Assembly (NCBI GenBank): GCA_017615325.1
Contig: JAGAAI010000052.1
Location: forward strand, 1-48,153
DNA from: Clostridiales bacterium
Lineage (GTDB): Bacteria > Bacillota > Clostridia > Saccharofermentanales > Saccharofermentanaceae
DNA: 48,153 nt
Direction: 5' to 3'
Shown here: positions 26,827-37,316 of the stretch, piece after piece
Layout: every line of letters starts with the position of its first letter
Numbering within the stretch: the first letter of the stretch is position 1
Made by a program: the position numbers and the translations under genes
The notes under the pieces: model-generated
Databases searched by the model: none
The model's input: the letters and a program-made list of their open reading frames with translations, nothing else
What the model was told of the DNA's origin: nothing

Positions 26827-26892
26827 TATTAAGAATTTGTTAACGCAGCCGTAATAGTTAATCAAAAATTATGGAGAAATTGTGAAATTCTC

Positions 26893-26922
26893 TTCACGTT
26901 TGTAAACTAAGTGTGATATAAT
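26893..26922 (+). promoter_or_regulatory. Predicted promoter of the sensor-GGDEF gene
   Basis: TTCACG (26893-26898), 18-base spacer, TATAAT (26917-26922) preceded by TGA (extended -10), 28 bases before the ATG; GGGCGGGGG ribosome site. Confidence 0.6.
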
Positions 26923-26950
26923 CTTCTAAAGTCGAAGGGCGGGGGTCCAT

Positions 26951-28849
26951 ATGCGGCATAAGAAGATCGCTTTGTTTATGAATGAGATCACACAGTTTTT
27001 CCAGGAATCCTTTGGAAAAGCTATATCAGATCACGCGTCTTCAAACGATACTGATGTGATCATATATTCATCCTACGGATCCTATACCTGTCCTTACGGC
27101 AGGAACCTTCTTTCCGAGATGGGCAAGAAGAACATAATCCGTCTTCCCGACTATTCCAAGTTCGATGCTATAATCGTCCTCCCCAATACTTTCGATATTT
27201 ACGGCATGGACACGGAATTCTTCGATATACTCAAAAAGGAAGCTGCCTGCCCTGTTATCTGTCTTCAGAACGTCAATCCTGACTTCTATTCGATCACGAT
27301 CGAAAACAAGGACACCATGTACCGCATGACACGCCATTTTATCGACGATCACGGCTTTACGGATCTTCGATACATGTCCGGTCCTTTTACGTCCAAAGAT
27401 TCTCCCGAAAGACTCGATGGCTTCAAAAAGGCCATGGAAGAAGCAGGGCTTGAGATCAAAGAGAATACCGTTTACGAGGGCAACTACTGGACCAACAGAG
27501 GCAAGAAAGCTCTGGACTTCTTCATTGGCGAAGATGGCAAATACCCCGAAGCCATAATATGCGCCAACGACTATATGGCCATCTCGATCTGCGAAGAACT
27601 AGCAAAACGCGGCTTAAGAGTTCCTGAAGATGTCTCAGTATCAGGCTTCGACGGGATTAAGGAAGGTGAATTCAACACCCCTTCACTTACGACTGTCACC
27701 GTCAGTCCCGAGAATTATGCTGATACAGCATGGAATCTTATAATGGATCTGTGGGCCGGTAAGGACTGTTCCAAGATCATAAAGATATCTGACGAGATAA
27801 ATCTGCGTGCAAGCTGCGGATGCGGCAAACAGTCCGTAAGCGACCAGTTGAGCGAATATGTCAAGAAAACCATCCATACTGATTTTCTTCTGAGAGAAGC
27901 CGGAAGGATAACAACTGACTATCAGAACAGATACGATCTTGATAACTCCCTGTCAGTAGCTAACTACTATTTCAAATCCCTCGACTGCGATACAGGCTAC
28001 CTCTGCCTTTGCGATCTCGAGGATCCCTCATTCGCATCCTACGAGCAAAACAAGATCTACACGGATGAGATGGTACTGGTCCAGAAGATGGACTCATCCG
28101 AACCCATGCACGCAGATATCAGCCAGGAAAGATATAACAAGGAAGACATCCTGCCTGACATCATACTGGATACAGAAAACGCAGGCACTTACATCGTCTT
28201 CCCTCTTTACTACAAGAACAAAGAATACGGGATCCTGGTTTTAAAGCCTGAAGAAGGACAGTGGCCAAACTCCCTTACAAGTACATATACAAATGCCCTG
28301 TCAGCCGCTGTGGAAAACAGTTATCTCCAGAGCACCTTCAGTGAGCTTGCCGAGATAAAGAAACTGTCTGAGACAGACCACCTTACAGGACTATATAACA
28401 GGCGTGGCTTCGAAAACGCTCTCGCCCGCACTCTCTCCTCCATCCCTGACGATAAGATCGTAAGCATCGTCAGCATCGACATGGACGATCTGAAGCTCAT
28501 AAACGACAAATACGGCCACTCAGAGGGCGACTATGCGCTGATAACTCTTGCAAACACTCTTAAGAGCTTCACAAACGAAGACGAGATCTGTGCGAGATTC
28601 GGCGGCGACGAATTCTCAGCTGTACTGATCTCCGAAGACAAAGAAAGATCGAAGGAATTCGTAGACTCGTTCTTATCTGAACTTTCCAATGCTTCCCTTA
28701 CATCCGGTAAGCCCTACCCTATCCACGCCAGCACAGGCGTATGTGAATTAATGGGCGGTGACACCAAACAGATAATCGCGTGCATGCAAACTGCTGACCA
28801 GCACATGTACATGAATAAAAGATCGTATAAAAAAGCAAAAGCTAGATAA
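26951..28849 (+). CDS. Diguanylate cyclase with a LacI-type ligand-binding domain
   Basis: 632 residues, no signal peptide and no membrane segment. Residues about 5-300 are a periplasmic-binding-protein-like sensor of the LacI/PurR kind (FIDDHGFTDLRYMSG, AIICANDYMAISICEELAKRG, VSGFDGI), but the LacI helix-turn-helix is absent. A RASCGCG element (about 305) ends this part. A middle domain (about 320-465) looks GAF-like. The C-terminal GGDEF domain has DHLTGLYNRRGFE and RFGGDEF with GGDEF at 551-555, so it should make c-di-GMP in the cytoplasm. The product-inhibition site RxxD reads NEDE and is probably lost. A likely hypothesis is a cytoplasmic sugar or nucleoside sensor controlling c-di-GMP; ligand unknown. 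Confidence 0.9.
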   Translation: MRHKKIALFMNEITQFFQESFGKAISDHASSNDTDVIIYSSYGSYTCPYGRNLLSEMGKKNIIRLPDYSKFDAIIVLPNTFDIYGMDTEFFDILKKEAACPVICLQNVNPDFYSITIENKDTMYRMTRHFIDDHGFTDLRYMSGPFTSKDSPERLDGFKKAMEEAGLEIKENTVYEGNYWTNRGKKALDFFIGEDGKYPEAIICANDYMAISICEELAKRGLRVPEDVSVSGFDGIKEGEFNTPSLTTVTVSPENYADTAWNLIMDLWAGKDCSKIIKISDEINLRASCGCGKQSVSDQLSEYVKKTIHTDFLLREAGRITTDYQNRYDLDNSLSVANYYFKSLDCDTGYLCLCDLEDPSFASYEQNKIYTDEMVLVQKMDSSEPMHADISQERYNKEDILPDIILDTENAGTYIVFPLYYKNKEYGILVLKPEEGQWPNSLTSTYTNALSAAVENSYLQSTFSELAEIKKLSETDHLTGLYNRRGFENALARTLSSIPDDKIVSIVSIDMDDLKLINDKYGHSEGDYALITLANTLKSFTNEDEICARFGGDEFSAVLISEDKERSKEFVDSFLSELSNASLTSGKPYPIHASTGVCELMGGDTKQIIACMQTADQHMYMNKRSYKKAKAR

Positions 28850-28875
28850 CTCCCCTTGGCATTTTGCTGATCAGA

Positions 28876-28905
28876 TGCCGGCGTTCCGATTCAGGGAAGC
28901 CGGTA
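28876..28905 (+). terminator. Candidate terminator of the GGDEF gene
   Basis: 12-bp imperfect hairpin (TGCCGGC.. / ..GCCGGTA) followed by TTTGATT. The T-run is weak. Confidence 0.4.
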
Positions 28906-28930
28906 TTTGATTGGAGGAAAAAAGGCAATA

Positions 28931-28956
28931 AAAAAGCCCTGCTAAAAAGCAAGGCT
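28931..28956 (-). terminator. Terminator of tRNA-Leu
   Basis: Minus strand AGCCTTGC/GCAGGGCT stem (8 bp), 6-base loop, then TTTTTT-rich tract; starts 7 bases after the tRNA. Confidence 0.85.
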
Positions 28957-28962
28957 TCTATC

Positions 28963-29047
28963 TGGTGCGGTCGACGGGACTTGAACCCGTATGGAGTTAC
29001 CCACACGCCCCTCAAACGTGCGCGTCTGCCAGTTCCGCCACGACCGC
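28963..29047 (-). tRNA. tRNA-Leu (anticodon GAG)
   Basis: 85 nt class II tRNA on the minus strand: acceptor GCGGTCG/CGACCGC, anticodon loop TTGAGGG giving GAG, long variable arm (TGGGTAACTCCA), T-loop TTCAAGT, encoded CCA. Reads CUC/CUU leucine codons. Confidence 0.96.
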
Positions 29048-29064
29048 ATCTCAAAGGCTTGTTT

Positions 29065-29093
29065 ATTATACTTATACTACACCGAAGTGTCAA
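29065..29093 (-). promoter_or_regulatory. Consensus promoter of tRNA-Leu
   Basis: Minus strand TTGACA (29088-29093), exactly 17 bases, TATAAT (29065-29070): a perfect sigma-A consensus. Confidence 0.92.
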
Positions 29094-29112
29094 GATAAAA
29101 ATATCAATGAGA

Positions 29113-29141
29113 ACGGGCTGACTCTTGCCGAGCCAGCCCGT
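29113..29141 (-). terminator. Terminator of the giant surface-protein gene
   Basis: 12-bp stem ACGGGCTGGCTC/GAGTCAGCCCGT (one G-U pair) with a 5-base loop, then TCTCATTGATATTTTTATC on the minus strand. It is 32 bases after the stop. Confidence 0.65.
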
Positions 29142-29173
29142 GTTGTTCATCTTAAGAAGATATACCGGTTATA

Positions 29174-32100
29174 TCAGTTCTCTTCTTCTTTCTTCTTGCC
29201 GACATATATCGTATATGTCCTTGCTCCGATAGCTACCGCACCTGCTGCCAGGAGAACGACTGCAGCGATGTTGTAGATCGATGTACCCTCACCGGTTGCC
29301 GTTACCTTCTTACGCTTTCTCCTTGCGTTGATAACGTCTGTAGGCTGTGCCGTAGGTTTCTTCGTCGGCTTAGGTGTCGGCGAGTTCGTAGGCTTAGGTG
29401 TTGCCGTAGCCGTAGGTACAGGCGACGGTGTAGGAGTCGGCGTCTCCGTCGGTGTAGGAGTCGGCGTCTCCGTCGGCTTAGGAGTCGGCGTAGGCTTCTT
29501 CGTCGGCTTCGGCGTAGGCTTCTTTGTCGGCGTAGGAGCCTTCGTAGGAGTTATAACAGGCGATCCAGTCGGAGCAGGTGCCTTGGTAGGTGTTATAACA
29601 GGTGTACCCGTTGGAGACGGTGCAGCCTTAGTAGGTGTAGGTGTTGCCGTAGGGCCGCCTGCTGAAGGCGTAGCCGAAGGTGTTGCCGTAGCCGTAGGTG
29701 TAGGCGTAGCGGTTGCTTCTCCACCGGAAGGTGTTACTGAAGGTGTAACAGTAACCGTAGGCGTTGCAGTTGCTGTAGGTGTTGCAGTTGCCGTAGGTGT
29801 GATCGTTGGCGTAACTGTCGCTGTAGGTGTTGCAGTTGCCGTAGGTGTGATCGTTGGCGTAACTGTCGCTGTAGGTGTTGCCGTTGCCGTAGGTGTGATC
29901 GTTGGCGTAACTGTCGCTGTAGGTGTAGCTGTCGCCGTAGGCGTTGCTGTCGCCGTAGGTGTTGCTGTTGCCGTAGGTGTTGCAGTTGCCGTAGGTGTAG
30001 CTGTTGCCGTAGGCGTTGCTGTTGCCGTAGGTGTTGCAGTTGCCGTAGGTGTAGCTGTTGCCGTAGGTGTAGCTGTTGCCGTAGGCGTTGCTGTTGCCGT
30101 AGGCGTAGCTGTTGCCGTAGGCGTAGCTGTTGCCGTAGGTGTAGCCGTTGCCGTAGGCGTTGCTGTTGCCGTAGGCGTAGCCGTTGCTGTAGGCGTTGCT
30201 GTTGCCGTAGGTGTAGGTGTTGCCGTAGGAGCAGTATATGTGTTGTAAACAGTTACTGTCTGGGTATCACCTGAACCCATAACATGCGGATCTGCTGAAT
30301 AATCAGTAGAGCTGTAAGCAAAACCATCAACAGTAACGGCATCCTCTGTTACAGAATAAGAAGTGTTATAAGGCACATTCTTAACAACTAAAGTCTCACC
30401 ATCAGCAAGTTCTGCTTCAATGATGTTTTGATTAGTATAAATAGTGTACAAGCCCGGAGCATCTATTAGGATCTCACCCCAGTTTATTTCTCCGGTTGGT
30501 GTCAACTTGACGCTAATCGTGAACTTTACCGGATCAGTATATGTATCACCCTTTACCTTCTTGCTAACTTGCAATTCACCACTGCCAACAGTTGGTGTTG
30601 CCGTAGGCGTAGCTGTTGCCGTAGGTGTAGCTGTCGCCGTAGGCGTTGCTGTCGCCGTAGGCGTAGCTGTCGCCGTAGGTGTTGCTGTTGCCGTAGGTGT
30701 TGCTGTTGCCGTAGGTGTTGCTGTTGCCGTAGGTGTAGCTGTTGCCGTAGGTGTAGCTGTTGCCGTAGGTGTAGCTGTTGCCGTAGGTGTAGCTGTTGCC
30801 GTAGGTGTTGCAGTTGCCGTAGGTGTAGTTGTTGCCGTAGGTGTAGCTGTTGCCGTAGGCGTTGCTGTTGCCGTAGGCGTTGCTGTTGCCGTAGGTGTTG
30901 CAGTTGCCGTAGGCGTTGCTGTTGCCGTAGGCGTTGCTGTTGCCGTAGGCGTTGCTGTAGCCGTAGGCGTTGCTGTAGGCGCTGCGTAAGTGTTATATAC
31001 GTCAATGCAATCCGGACCATAATCAACTATGTCTACTTTATGATTAGGATCACAGATTTCATCCCTGTCATGAGTATATCCAACAAGACCTGTCAGATCC
31101 TCTTCTACTTCATAGGTAGCATTAACAGGGAGCTGTCTGATAGTGATATACTGACCAGCTTTCAGCTTTACAGTAAACACATTTCCTTCTTCGGTAAATG
31201 TTGCACCATAAGGGTTAACAACAAGGTAATTCGCCCAGTCCATGGTCGACATTCCGGTAGGAGGAGTAAATGTAACTTTGATCGTAAACTCCTGATCAGG
31301 CTCGTATCCTTCACCCGATACATGCTTCCATATCCTGAGGTCTCTGACACAATAATTATCTTCAAGGTCAAGGATCGTAGTATCACCGGCTGCTACACTG
31401 AAAGGATTGGTAACGACATCAGATCTGTCGAAGTTTCTCCAAACATCTGCCTGTTTTACTCCGTTAAGAAAGTAACGTACAAGAACGTACTTGCCAGATG
31501 CTTCAGTAAGTTTCTCAGTTACAGTATAAGTCAAAGTAGTGTCAGTGACCGGAATATCAACGGAAGTATACTTGCCGGTTGAATCCTTTGAGAAAGCCTG
31601 ATCATCACCAAGCCTGCCGGACCAGATCTCATTGCCTTGATTATCATTGACAACAAATGTCAGATTATCAAGATCCTGCTGAGTGATCTCGCCCTTGATC
31701 GTCTTTGTGATACGGAGAACACCGGTAGGCACCGCAGTAGGAGTAGCAGTAGGTGTAGCAGTTGCAGTCGGTGTAGCAGTTGCAGTCGGTGTAGGGCCTA
31801 CATAATCATCATTGTAGGTTACGGGTGTAATGCCACTGTCTGATACACTGAACAGACCGGTAGAGACATCATCCCTGTTGTCTCCCTTGTCGATACTTGT
31901 TGTGTTTCCACCAACAGAATATGTAACAACAAGGAGCTGACCGCTTGCTGTAGTAAGCTGCTCTGTTACTTTGTACTGCTTGCTGAGATCTGTTACGGGA
32001 ATCTCAACAGATGTGTACTCTGTCATAGCATCATTATGCGTAAACTTTTCAGCATCTCCAAGGTTGCCTTTCCAGATCTCGTTACCGTCCTCGTCGTTAA

Positions 32101-35100
32101 CAATAAATGTCAGTCCGTTACGGTCTTCATCTGTAATATCACCACTAATAGTCTTGGTGATCTGGATAGCCCCGGTAGGAGTTGCCTTGGGTTCGTCAAG
32201 GATAACGACTGTATCATCACCCTCGATCATACCGACATCGCTGTCAATAGCAGATGTAGCAGTAACCTTACCGTCAGCACCGACTGTAAAGTAAATTACC
32301 GTAGGCTGGATCTCGTAATTATCCGGAGCAAGTGTCTCAGTAAGAGAATATGTGCCCGGCTTAAGACCAACTATTGAAGTAACATCTGTACCTGATGTGA
32401 ATTCAATATAGTTATCGCCTACATCATTTGCATCGTTTGTAACATCAACTCCGCCTCTTACGAGAGTTACATCGTGCATATCAACAGTACTGTCGTCGCC
32501 GAGGTATGTAACCTTGAGCTTAGCACCGGGAACCTCAGCGCCATTAGGCTGATTGATATCACGCTTGCTGATATCGACAGTTATGGTGTCAGTCTTGTTG
32601 TCGATAATGTTAAGTATATGCGGACCGGCATCACTGTAGTAAAGATCACCGTCTGCGCTGGTATAACCATTGTTGTAATACTTATTTCCGGTATAGATCC
32701 TCTGTGCCATGCTGTCGTCAAGAACGATACGCGCGTTATTGCCGTTGGCTTCGATCGTAAATACCACATCGTCAGCTTTAGCATAACCTGCAGGAGCCTT
32801 GGTCTCCTTAAGAGTATATTTTACTCCGGGAACCAATCCGGTTATCTCATGCTTGCATGCATCATCACTGTTACCGCCAGTAGTCGTCCAGGTCCAAGTC
32901 TCATCTCCTGTAGAATTATCTTCAGCAAACAGCTGGAACTGAGCACCTTCAAGATAACGGAAATTGCCGTTATCAACATTCTTCTTAATGATAGATACGC
33001 TATAAGCACGGTCGTCCGTCATGGTGATCTGGTTGTTCTGCTGAACTGCATCACCGATCTTAACAGTACCGTCTGCAAGAACACTAAAAGCGATATCGTC
33101 AGCCTTAGAGTAACCAGAAGGAGCCTTGTCTTCACGGAGAATATAATCTCCTACTGCAAGATCAGCCGAGAACTCACCAACCCTGATGGGATCTCCAACC
33201 TTCGTCGTCCCATCTGCCTTGTAGATCTGCAGAGTTGCTCCGTTAAGAACAGAATTGTTGGGATCAACCTTTCTGATGTTAACGCGGATCGCATCAAACA
33301 TGACAAGTATCTTATGATTGCCGGGACCTGCAGCATCTTTTACTGTTCCGATCTCATCAGCATTATCGTTGTTGATCGTGATTCCGCCATTCTCATCAAC
33401 CGTAAAATTGATAGTTGTCTGAACAGCAAATCCGTTTGGAGCAGTATTCTCGGTCAGAGTATAATATCCGGCAGGAAGATTCTTGAGGTTCGTAACTGAA
33501 CCTGCAGTTGTTGTATAGCTGATCGAAGAACCGTTCTTGCTAATATTATTGCAATTTTGAATTTCAACATTAGTTAGATCGTAACCATCTTCACTCTTCA
33601 AGGTCAGAGTAGCTCCGTCGATCTCATCACCTGCACCAAGGGCAACCTTGCTTATGTTGATCTCAACATTCTTCTTATCAAGCATAGTGATCGCGTTGCC
33701 ATTGGATGAAGCACAATTAACAACTTTGCCATTAACGATGCTGAAAGAAATGTCCTCAGCCTGCTCATATCCGCCCGGATGTTGGATCTCAGTAAGAACA
33801 TAGTCACCATCAGGAAGGTTCTTAATGGTTACCGGTCCTTGACTGTTGGTCCTGTAAGAAATAGAGTTTTCATAGTTATTATTTGAAGTACCATTAAACA
33901 TCAACTGATTATTGCGAGGATATGCACCCTGCGGGCCAACGCCGGGGTGTGCTTCTGCAAAATCAGCAGACACAGTGCCGTCACTTAATGTTCTGTGAGC
34001 TGTAATAGGTGTAGAAAGATGGCTATACTGTGCATCAGAAAGTCCGATGTTAAGCTCATATCCTGCAGCCTGATTGCTTGCCTGTGTGTTAGGACCATCC
34101 ACTCTGGTGATCTTAAGGACAGCACCGTTGATCTCATTTCCACCGGCAATAGCGACCTTGTTGATCGTGAGATTAGGTGTTACCTTATTATAAAACTGAC
34201 CAAGGTCGAACTGGACACCGGACATCTTTATATAATCCTTATGATAATCATTATTGGTATCAGGAGCATAATCTCTATAAACGATACCATCGCCGGTTAC
34301 AGACTTATAGTTTACAAAATAAGTAAACTTCCCATGTTTATCAACATCAACCTTGAGAATAATATCAATGTATCCGTCGGAATTCTCAATTCCCGCTATC
34401 TTTTTGTCAGCATCTTCCGTCATTCTGAAATAGAAGGTTTGACTATTAGGATCATCACCTGTGGGCTTGGCGATATAATAATGCTTCTGCTCGTCAGTGA
34501 GTTTATCGTAATCGTCACAATAAAAAGTAAAACTCTTGAAAATAACAGCACTATATGCATCATTTGACTTTACCAAAGCGGTGCCATATTTATGTTCATC
34601 TGCAAAATCATCTGAAGTATATTCCTGCAAATAAAATTTGAAATCTCCGGACTTTACTTTAATTGAGGAATCTTTCACGACCTCTCCCTGAACCGCGTAT
34701 TTAGACGTAAATGTTTTATTTACAGCAAAGTGCATCTGACCATAGCTGTCGCGGCTGGATCCGCTGTAAAGAAAATGGAACTCATCTCTTACGGTAACCG
34801 GTCCGCCTGTAACGATCCATCCGCTCGAGTTACCTTCCTTTATAACTACATCCTTGCTATTAGGAATGAGCATGGCACCACCCATTGTAGATATTTGAAC
34901 CGGGTTCTCTGCCATAACATTCCAAATAACAGTCTCATTGAAATTTTTCTGAACAGCGGCTGCATAAGCCGGATTACCACCATTAGTAGGTGTAGAACCA
35001 TCATATATAGTTCCATTTACTACTACATTAGGCTTACTCAATTTAAGAGTACTTGTTGTATCAGCCAGTGCATCTTGATCGATATTGATTACAACAACAG

Positions 35101-35983
35101 TAGAAGGATCCTTATGAATGATAAAATCACTTGTTCGGGTAAGATACTTTAGCAATACGCTGTCAAGATTGATATAAACAACTTTGTTTTTAAACTCGTC
35201 TCTATCAATATTGATATTCAATTTACCATCCCCGGTGCCATTGAGAGCCTGTCCATTCTCATTAGTAAAATACTCACAATTCCATCCATTGGGATTTAAT
35301 ACATAATCAGAGTCCCAGGCAGATCTGGCCTGAAGGTAATATGACCATGCGATATCAGCATCTTCAGGAGTTGTGCCTTCAGCCGGCTTTTCACCGATAC
35401 GATTGATCAAACGATCAACGTTAGATGAAGCATTAACATTAACAGCCTGGATCAAGGGAGTGTCGCCGTATGCAGTATCAAAAATAATATTACCGTTATC
35501 AACTCCACCTTGAGCAGCTATATCGGGATTAAAGTAGTTAGCTGCAGAAGAATCTTCTGAACCATATACATTCTGAGGAGCTTCAAGATACATCGAAGAA
35601 ACGGTGTTATAACCCCATCTGATATAGTCTCCGTCTTCAAGCGAACCGATAAGGAATAAGGCAGTAGATGTAATGTAGTCTACATCGTTATTGTTGGCAT
35701 TGCCCTGATCATCCCTGTTAGAAAAATGATTAGTTGCGAATGTCGTCTCCATGTGGTTCTTCTGAGCTATAGACTTTGAAACGATACCATAGTCTACAGC
35801 ACCACCCAGAACTGTCGCATAATTGATCTGGCTTGCAGAATCCTGAAGCATCGGAGCATCCGCTCTAACTTCACCGGTCCCCAATTCCCCTGCGGCTCCC
35901 GGAAGGATGATATTTGGTGTTATCAGCCCCACAACAAGTGCCGCGCATACAAAAGCCGTCGTCCTCTTGCCCATTGAAAACAT
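29174..35983 (-). CDS. Giant SpaA/Cna_B surface protein with Thr/Pro/Ala repeat stalks
   Basis: About 2269 residues from ATG 35983, chosen because GTGAGGT stands 5 bases before it. Signal peptide about 1-45. Residues about 45-430 resemble a choice-of-anchor-A domain ([24 protein letters not shown]). Five SpaA/Cna_B-type beta domains follow, starting near 604, 773, 901, 993 and 1134; each opens with an IxK strand and ends with a TExxAPxGY-type motif that supplies a Lys and Glu for an internal isopeptide bond. Four further domains (near 1268, 1420, 1546, 1800) begin with ITKTI or VSKKV. Two TATPTA stalks (about 1665-1796 and 1916-2060), then Pro/Thr/Lys-rich sequence, [13 protein letters not shown], one membrane helix and KKKEEEN. 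There is no canonical LPXTG. Probable adhesin or pilus-like surface stalk; no sortase or pilin neighbours. Own promoter and terminator. Confidence 0.9.
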   Translation of the reverse strand: MFSMGKRTTAFVCAALVVGLITPNIILPGAAGELGTGEVRADAPMLQDSASQINYATVLGGAVDYGIVSKSIAQKNHMETTFATNHFSNRDDQGNANNNDVDYITSTALFLIGSLEDGDYIRWGYNTVSSMYLEAPQNVYGSEDSSAANYFNPDIAAQGGVDNGNIIFDTAYGDTPLIQAVNVNASSNVDRLINRIGEKPAEGTTPEDADIAWSYYLQARSAWDSDYVLNPNGWNCEYFTNENGQALNGTGDGKLNINIDRDEFKNKVVYINLDSVLLKYLTRTSDFIIHKDPSTVVVINIDQDALADTTSTLKLSKPNVVVNGTIYDGSTPTNGGNPAYAAAVQKNFNETVIWNVMAENPVQISTMGGAMLIPNSKDVVIKEGNSSGWIVTGGPVTVRDEFHFLYSGSSRDSYGQMHFAVNKTFTSKYAVQGEVVKDSSIKVKSGDFKFYLQEYTSDDFADEHKYGTALVKSNDAYSAVIFKSFTFYCDDYDKLTDEQKHYYIAKPTGDDPNSQTFYFRMTEDADKKIAGIENSDGYIDIILKVDVDKHGKFTYFVNYKSVTGDGIVYRDYAPDTNNDYHKDYIKMSGVQFDLGQFYNKVTPNLTINKVAIAGGNEINGAVLKITRVDGPNTQASNQAAGYELNIGLSDAQYSHLSTPITAHRTLSDGTVSADFAEAHPGVGPQGAYPRNNQLMFNGTSNNNYENSISYRTNSQGPVTIKNLPDGDYVLTEIQHPGGYEQAEDISFSIVNGKVVNCASSNGNAITMLDKKNVEINISKVALGAGDEIDGATLTLKSEDGYDLTNVEIQNCNNISKNGSSISYTTTAGSVTNLKNLPAGYYTLTENTAPNGFAVQTTINFTVDENGGITINNDNADEIGTVKDAAGPGNHKILVMFDAIRVNIRKVDPNNSVLNGATLQIYKADGTTKVGDPIRVGEFSADLAVGDYILREDKAPSGYSKADDIAFSVLADGTVKIGDAVQQNNQITMTDDRAYSVSIIKKNVDNGNFRYLEGAQFQLFAEDNSTGDETWTWTTTGGNSDDACKHEITGLVPGVKYTLKETKAPAGYAKADDVVFTIEANGNNARIVLDDSMAQRIYTGNKYYNNGYTSADGDLYYSDAGPHILNIIDNKTDTITVDISKRDINQPNGAEVPGAKLKVTYLGDDSTVDMHDVTLVRGGVDVTNDANDVGDNYIEFTSGTDVTSIVGLKPGTYSLTETLAPDNYEIQPTVIYFTVGADGKVTATSAIDSDVGMIEGDDTVVILDEPKATPTGAIQITKTISGDITDEDRNGLTFIVNDEDGNEIWKGNLGDAEKFTHNDAMTEYTSVEIPVTDLSKQYKVTEQLTTASGQLLVVTYSVGGNTTSIDKGDNRDDVSTGLFSVSDSGITPVTYNDDYVGPTPTATATPTATATPTATPTAVPTGVLRITKTIKGEITQQDLDNLTFVVNDNQGNEIWSGRLGDDQAFSKDSTGKYTSVDIPVTDTTLTYTVTEKLTEASGKYVLVRYFLNGVKQADVWRNFDRSDVVTNPFSVAAGDTTILDLEDNYCVRDLRIWKHVSGEGYEPDQEFTIKVTFTPPTGMSTMDWANYLVVNPYGATFTEEGNVFTVKLKAGQYITIRQLPVNATYEVEEDLTGLVGYTHDRDEICDPNHKVDIVDYGPDCIDVYNTYAAPTATPTATATPTATATPTATATPTATATPTATATPTATATPTATATPTATTTPTATATPTATATPTATATPTATATPTATATPTATATPTATATPTATATPTATATPTATATPTATATPTATATPTATPTVGSGELQVSKKVKGDTYTDPVKFTISVKLTPTGEINWGEILIDAPGLYTIYTNQNIIEAELADGETLVVKNVPYNTSYSVTEDAVTVDGFAYSSTDYSADPHVMGSGDTQTVTVYNTYTAPTATPTPTATATPTATATPTATATPTATATPTATATPTATATPTATATPTATATPTATATPTATATPTATATPTATATPTATATPTATATPTATATPTATATPTATVTPTITPTATATPTATVTPTITPTATATPTATVTPTITPTATATPTATATPTVTVTPSVTPSGGEATATPTPTATATPSATPSAGGPTATPTPTKAAPSPTGTPVITPTKAPAPTGSPVITPTKAPTPTKKPTPKPTKKPTPTPKPTETPTPTPTETPTPTPSPVPTATATPKPTNSPTPKPTKKPTAQPTDVINARRKRKKVTATGEGTSIYNIAAVVLLAAGAVAIGARTYTIYVGKKKEEEN
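29325..30236. repeat. Low-complexity Thr/Pro/Ala repeat DNA, membrane-proximal stalk
   Basis: Coding repeats inside the giant gene. The main unit is 18 bases (TATPTA, minus strand), with many synonymous changes. At 29799, 29847 and 29895 a longer unit repeats with an exact 48-base period ([16 protein letters not shown]). The distal part (29325-29650) changes to TPTPTET, KPTKKP and ITPTKAP units. All units are multiples of three, so copy-number changes keep the frame. Confidence 0.9.
30590..30988. repeat. 18-base repeats encoding the upper TATPTA stalk
   Basis: About 22 tandem copies of the 18-base unit (plus strand GTTGCCGTAGGTGTAGCT and variants) in the giant gene, separated from the lower block by one beta domain (about 30240-30585). 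Confidence 0.9.
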
Positions 35984-36019
35984 AAAATACCTCACTATAT
36001 TAGAAGTTTAGCCTTGTGT

Positions 36020-36048
36020 ATTTTACGACGAGGCTTTTTATAGTTCAA
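36020..36048 (-). promoter_or_regulatory. Predicted promoter of the giant surface-protein gene
   Basis: Minus strand TTGAAC (36043-36048), 17 bases, TAAAAT (36020-36025), 37 bases before the ATG. Confidence 0.55.
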
Positions 36049-36097
36049 TATAAAATTCAAAAATCGTTAAAAAATTAACACAATTTTGTCAAAATTT

Positions 36098-36137
36098 TAA
36101 ACAAAACGACCCCGACAGCGGTGTTTTGCTGCCGGGG
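36098..36137 (-). terminator. Terminator of the glycogen operon and zinc-ribbon gene
   Basis: 10-bp GC-rich stem CCCCGGCAGC/GCTGTCGGGG with one mismatch and an 8-base loop (36110-36137), then TCGTTTTGTTTAAAATTTT on the minus strand, 31 bases after the stop. Confidence 0.8.
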
Positions 36138-36168
36138 ACATTGATCTTTCGGGCTTTGTCGAAAATCT

Positions 36169-37269
36169 TTATCTGTGCATCAGATAGTAGAACAGACCCA
36201 ATACTGCCGCGACGATCGCGATAGCAATGATGACCTTGATCGCGGATACGGGTGACCTGCCGGAGATCTTACCTGTCTGACCGTTGATGGCAAGTGAATA
36301 TACCTGATTGTTGTATTTGAAGTTTGCGATCCAGATCGGTGCAAGGATATATTTGAAGGTGACTTTGTCGAATGCCGTTGACATGTTAAGGCTTCCGATC
36401 CTGTCCGGCCTGTACCTCTGTCTTATCTGCTTGGTAAGATTTGCACGAAGCTTCTGAGAGATGGACTTCTTTGCCGTTTCCCACCCTTCATCGAGGCCTA
36501 CCGTATAACGCTCGGCTGCAAAGCCTGCTATGAATTCAGGAGAATAGTTGCGCAGCTTTGCAAAATCGAAAGTTGAAACGGCATTGATATAGGGGTTGTT
36601 CGTCTTCTTACTTGCATATACGACTTCATCGTCAATGAACTCATCGTAGATACCGCGGACTGTTCTCCAGTCAACGCTTACGACCTTACCCTCCTTGTCC
36701 TTCCTCTCGTAACCTAACTTGGCGTTGTAGGAAGACGTTGTCTGTGTATCGTAAGTCCAGTAAGGAAGATACAGGCCGCAGAAGTTTTCAGCCTTGCAGC
36801 TCTGCTTGGCGGCATTGGGAGCAAAGAGCTTGCCCTTGAGCCATCTTGAGAAGAGTTCCTCTGCCTTCTGGTTTGTGATCTCGAAAGGGACCACTCCGCC
36901 CGGAGCCATGATGTTCTCATCCTGATCGACAGGCATAACGCTCGTTGAACCGCAGAAAGGACAACTGCCTGCGGTCATGGCTTCATCGTAAACAGCCTCA
37001 CCACCGCACATCTTACAAACGATACTCTTCTTTGATGTTCCCCAATCAAGGCTCTGACGCAGCTTTGCCGATTCGAAGTCAAGTTCCTCAATGTCCTTTG
37101 TCTCCTCGGGAGACGGGAGTTTTCTGGAATAACCGCAGAAAGGGCAGGTCATGCTAAGAGTTCCGGGATCGTATTCAACTGTAGCAGCACAGTTAGGACA
37201 CTTCTTATCTGTTATGTCCATAGTGGTCTCTGATACGATCTTGTTCTCGGCATCAATGTTCTCAGCCAT
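36169..37269 (-). CDS. Zinc-ribbon protein with a C-terminal membrane anchor, function unknown
   Basis: 366 residues. Two CxxC-x14-CxxC zinc ribbons: Cys 24, 27, 42, 45 and Cys 85, 88, 103, 106. A soluble middle region (about 120-335) contains paired YWTYD and PIWIANFKYNNQVYSLAINGQTGK elements seen in a widespread uncharacterised family annotated as TFIIB-type zinc-ribbon proteins. One C-terminal membrane helix (about 343-363) and a short tail; no signal peptide, so the bulk should be cytoplasmic. Ribosome site AAGGAGGATATAACA. It lies 47 bases after the GH13 gene with no terminator between them, so it may be the last gene of the glycogen operon. I do not know its function. Confidence 0.85.
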   Translation of the reverse strand: MAENIDAENKIVSETTMDITDKKCPNCAATVEYDPGTLSMTCPFCGYSRKLPSPEETKDIEELDFESAKLRQSLDWGTSKKSIVCKMCGGEAVYDEAMTAGSCPFCGSTSVMPVDQDENIMAPGGVVPFEITNQKAEELFSRWLKGKLFAPNAAKQSCKAENFCGLYLPYWTYDTQTTSSYNAKLGYERKDKEGKVVSVDWRTVRGIYDEFIDDEVVYASKKTNNPYINAVSTFDFAKLRNYSPEFIAGFAAERYTVGLDEGWETAKKSISQKLRANLTKQIRQRYRPDRIGSLNMSTAFDKVTFKYILAPIWIANFKYNNQVYSLAINGQTGKISGRSPVSAIKVIIAIAIVAAVLGLFYYLMHR

Positions 37270-37316
37270 TGTTATATCCTCCTTATATTTAATACCTTAT
37301 ATATTTTAACAAACGA

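Noticed and set aside
29328..30248. 306-codon open frame on the plus strand (VGVAVAVG repeats)
   Set aside because: It is the reverse complement of the TATPTA repeats of the giant gene; no ribosome site, no family-like sequence, pure repeat by-product.
30590..30988. CRISPR array
   Set aside because: The regular repeats have no spacers, encode an in-frame Thr/Pro/Ala stalk and have no cas genes near.
30444..31582. Further plus-strand open frames (Gly/Val repeats and Cys/Arg repeats) opposite the upper stalk
   Set aside because: Low-complexity shadows of the 18-base repeat in other frames; translation looks random outside the repeat.
32474..33499. 341-codon plus-strand open frame opposite the SpaA domains
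   Set aside because: Antisense to well-supported beta domains, no promoter or ribosome site, no recognisable fold.
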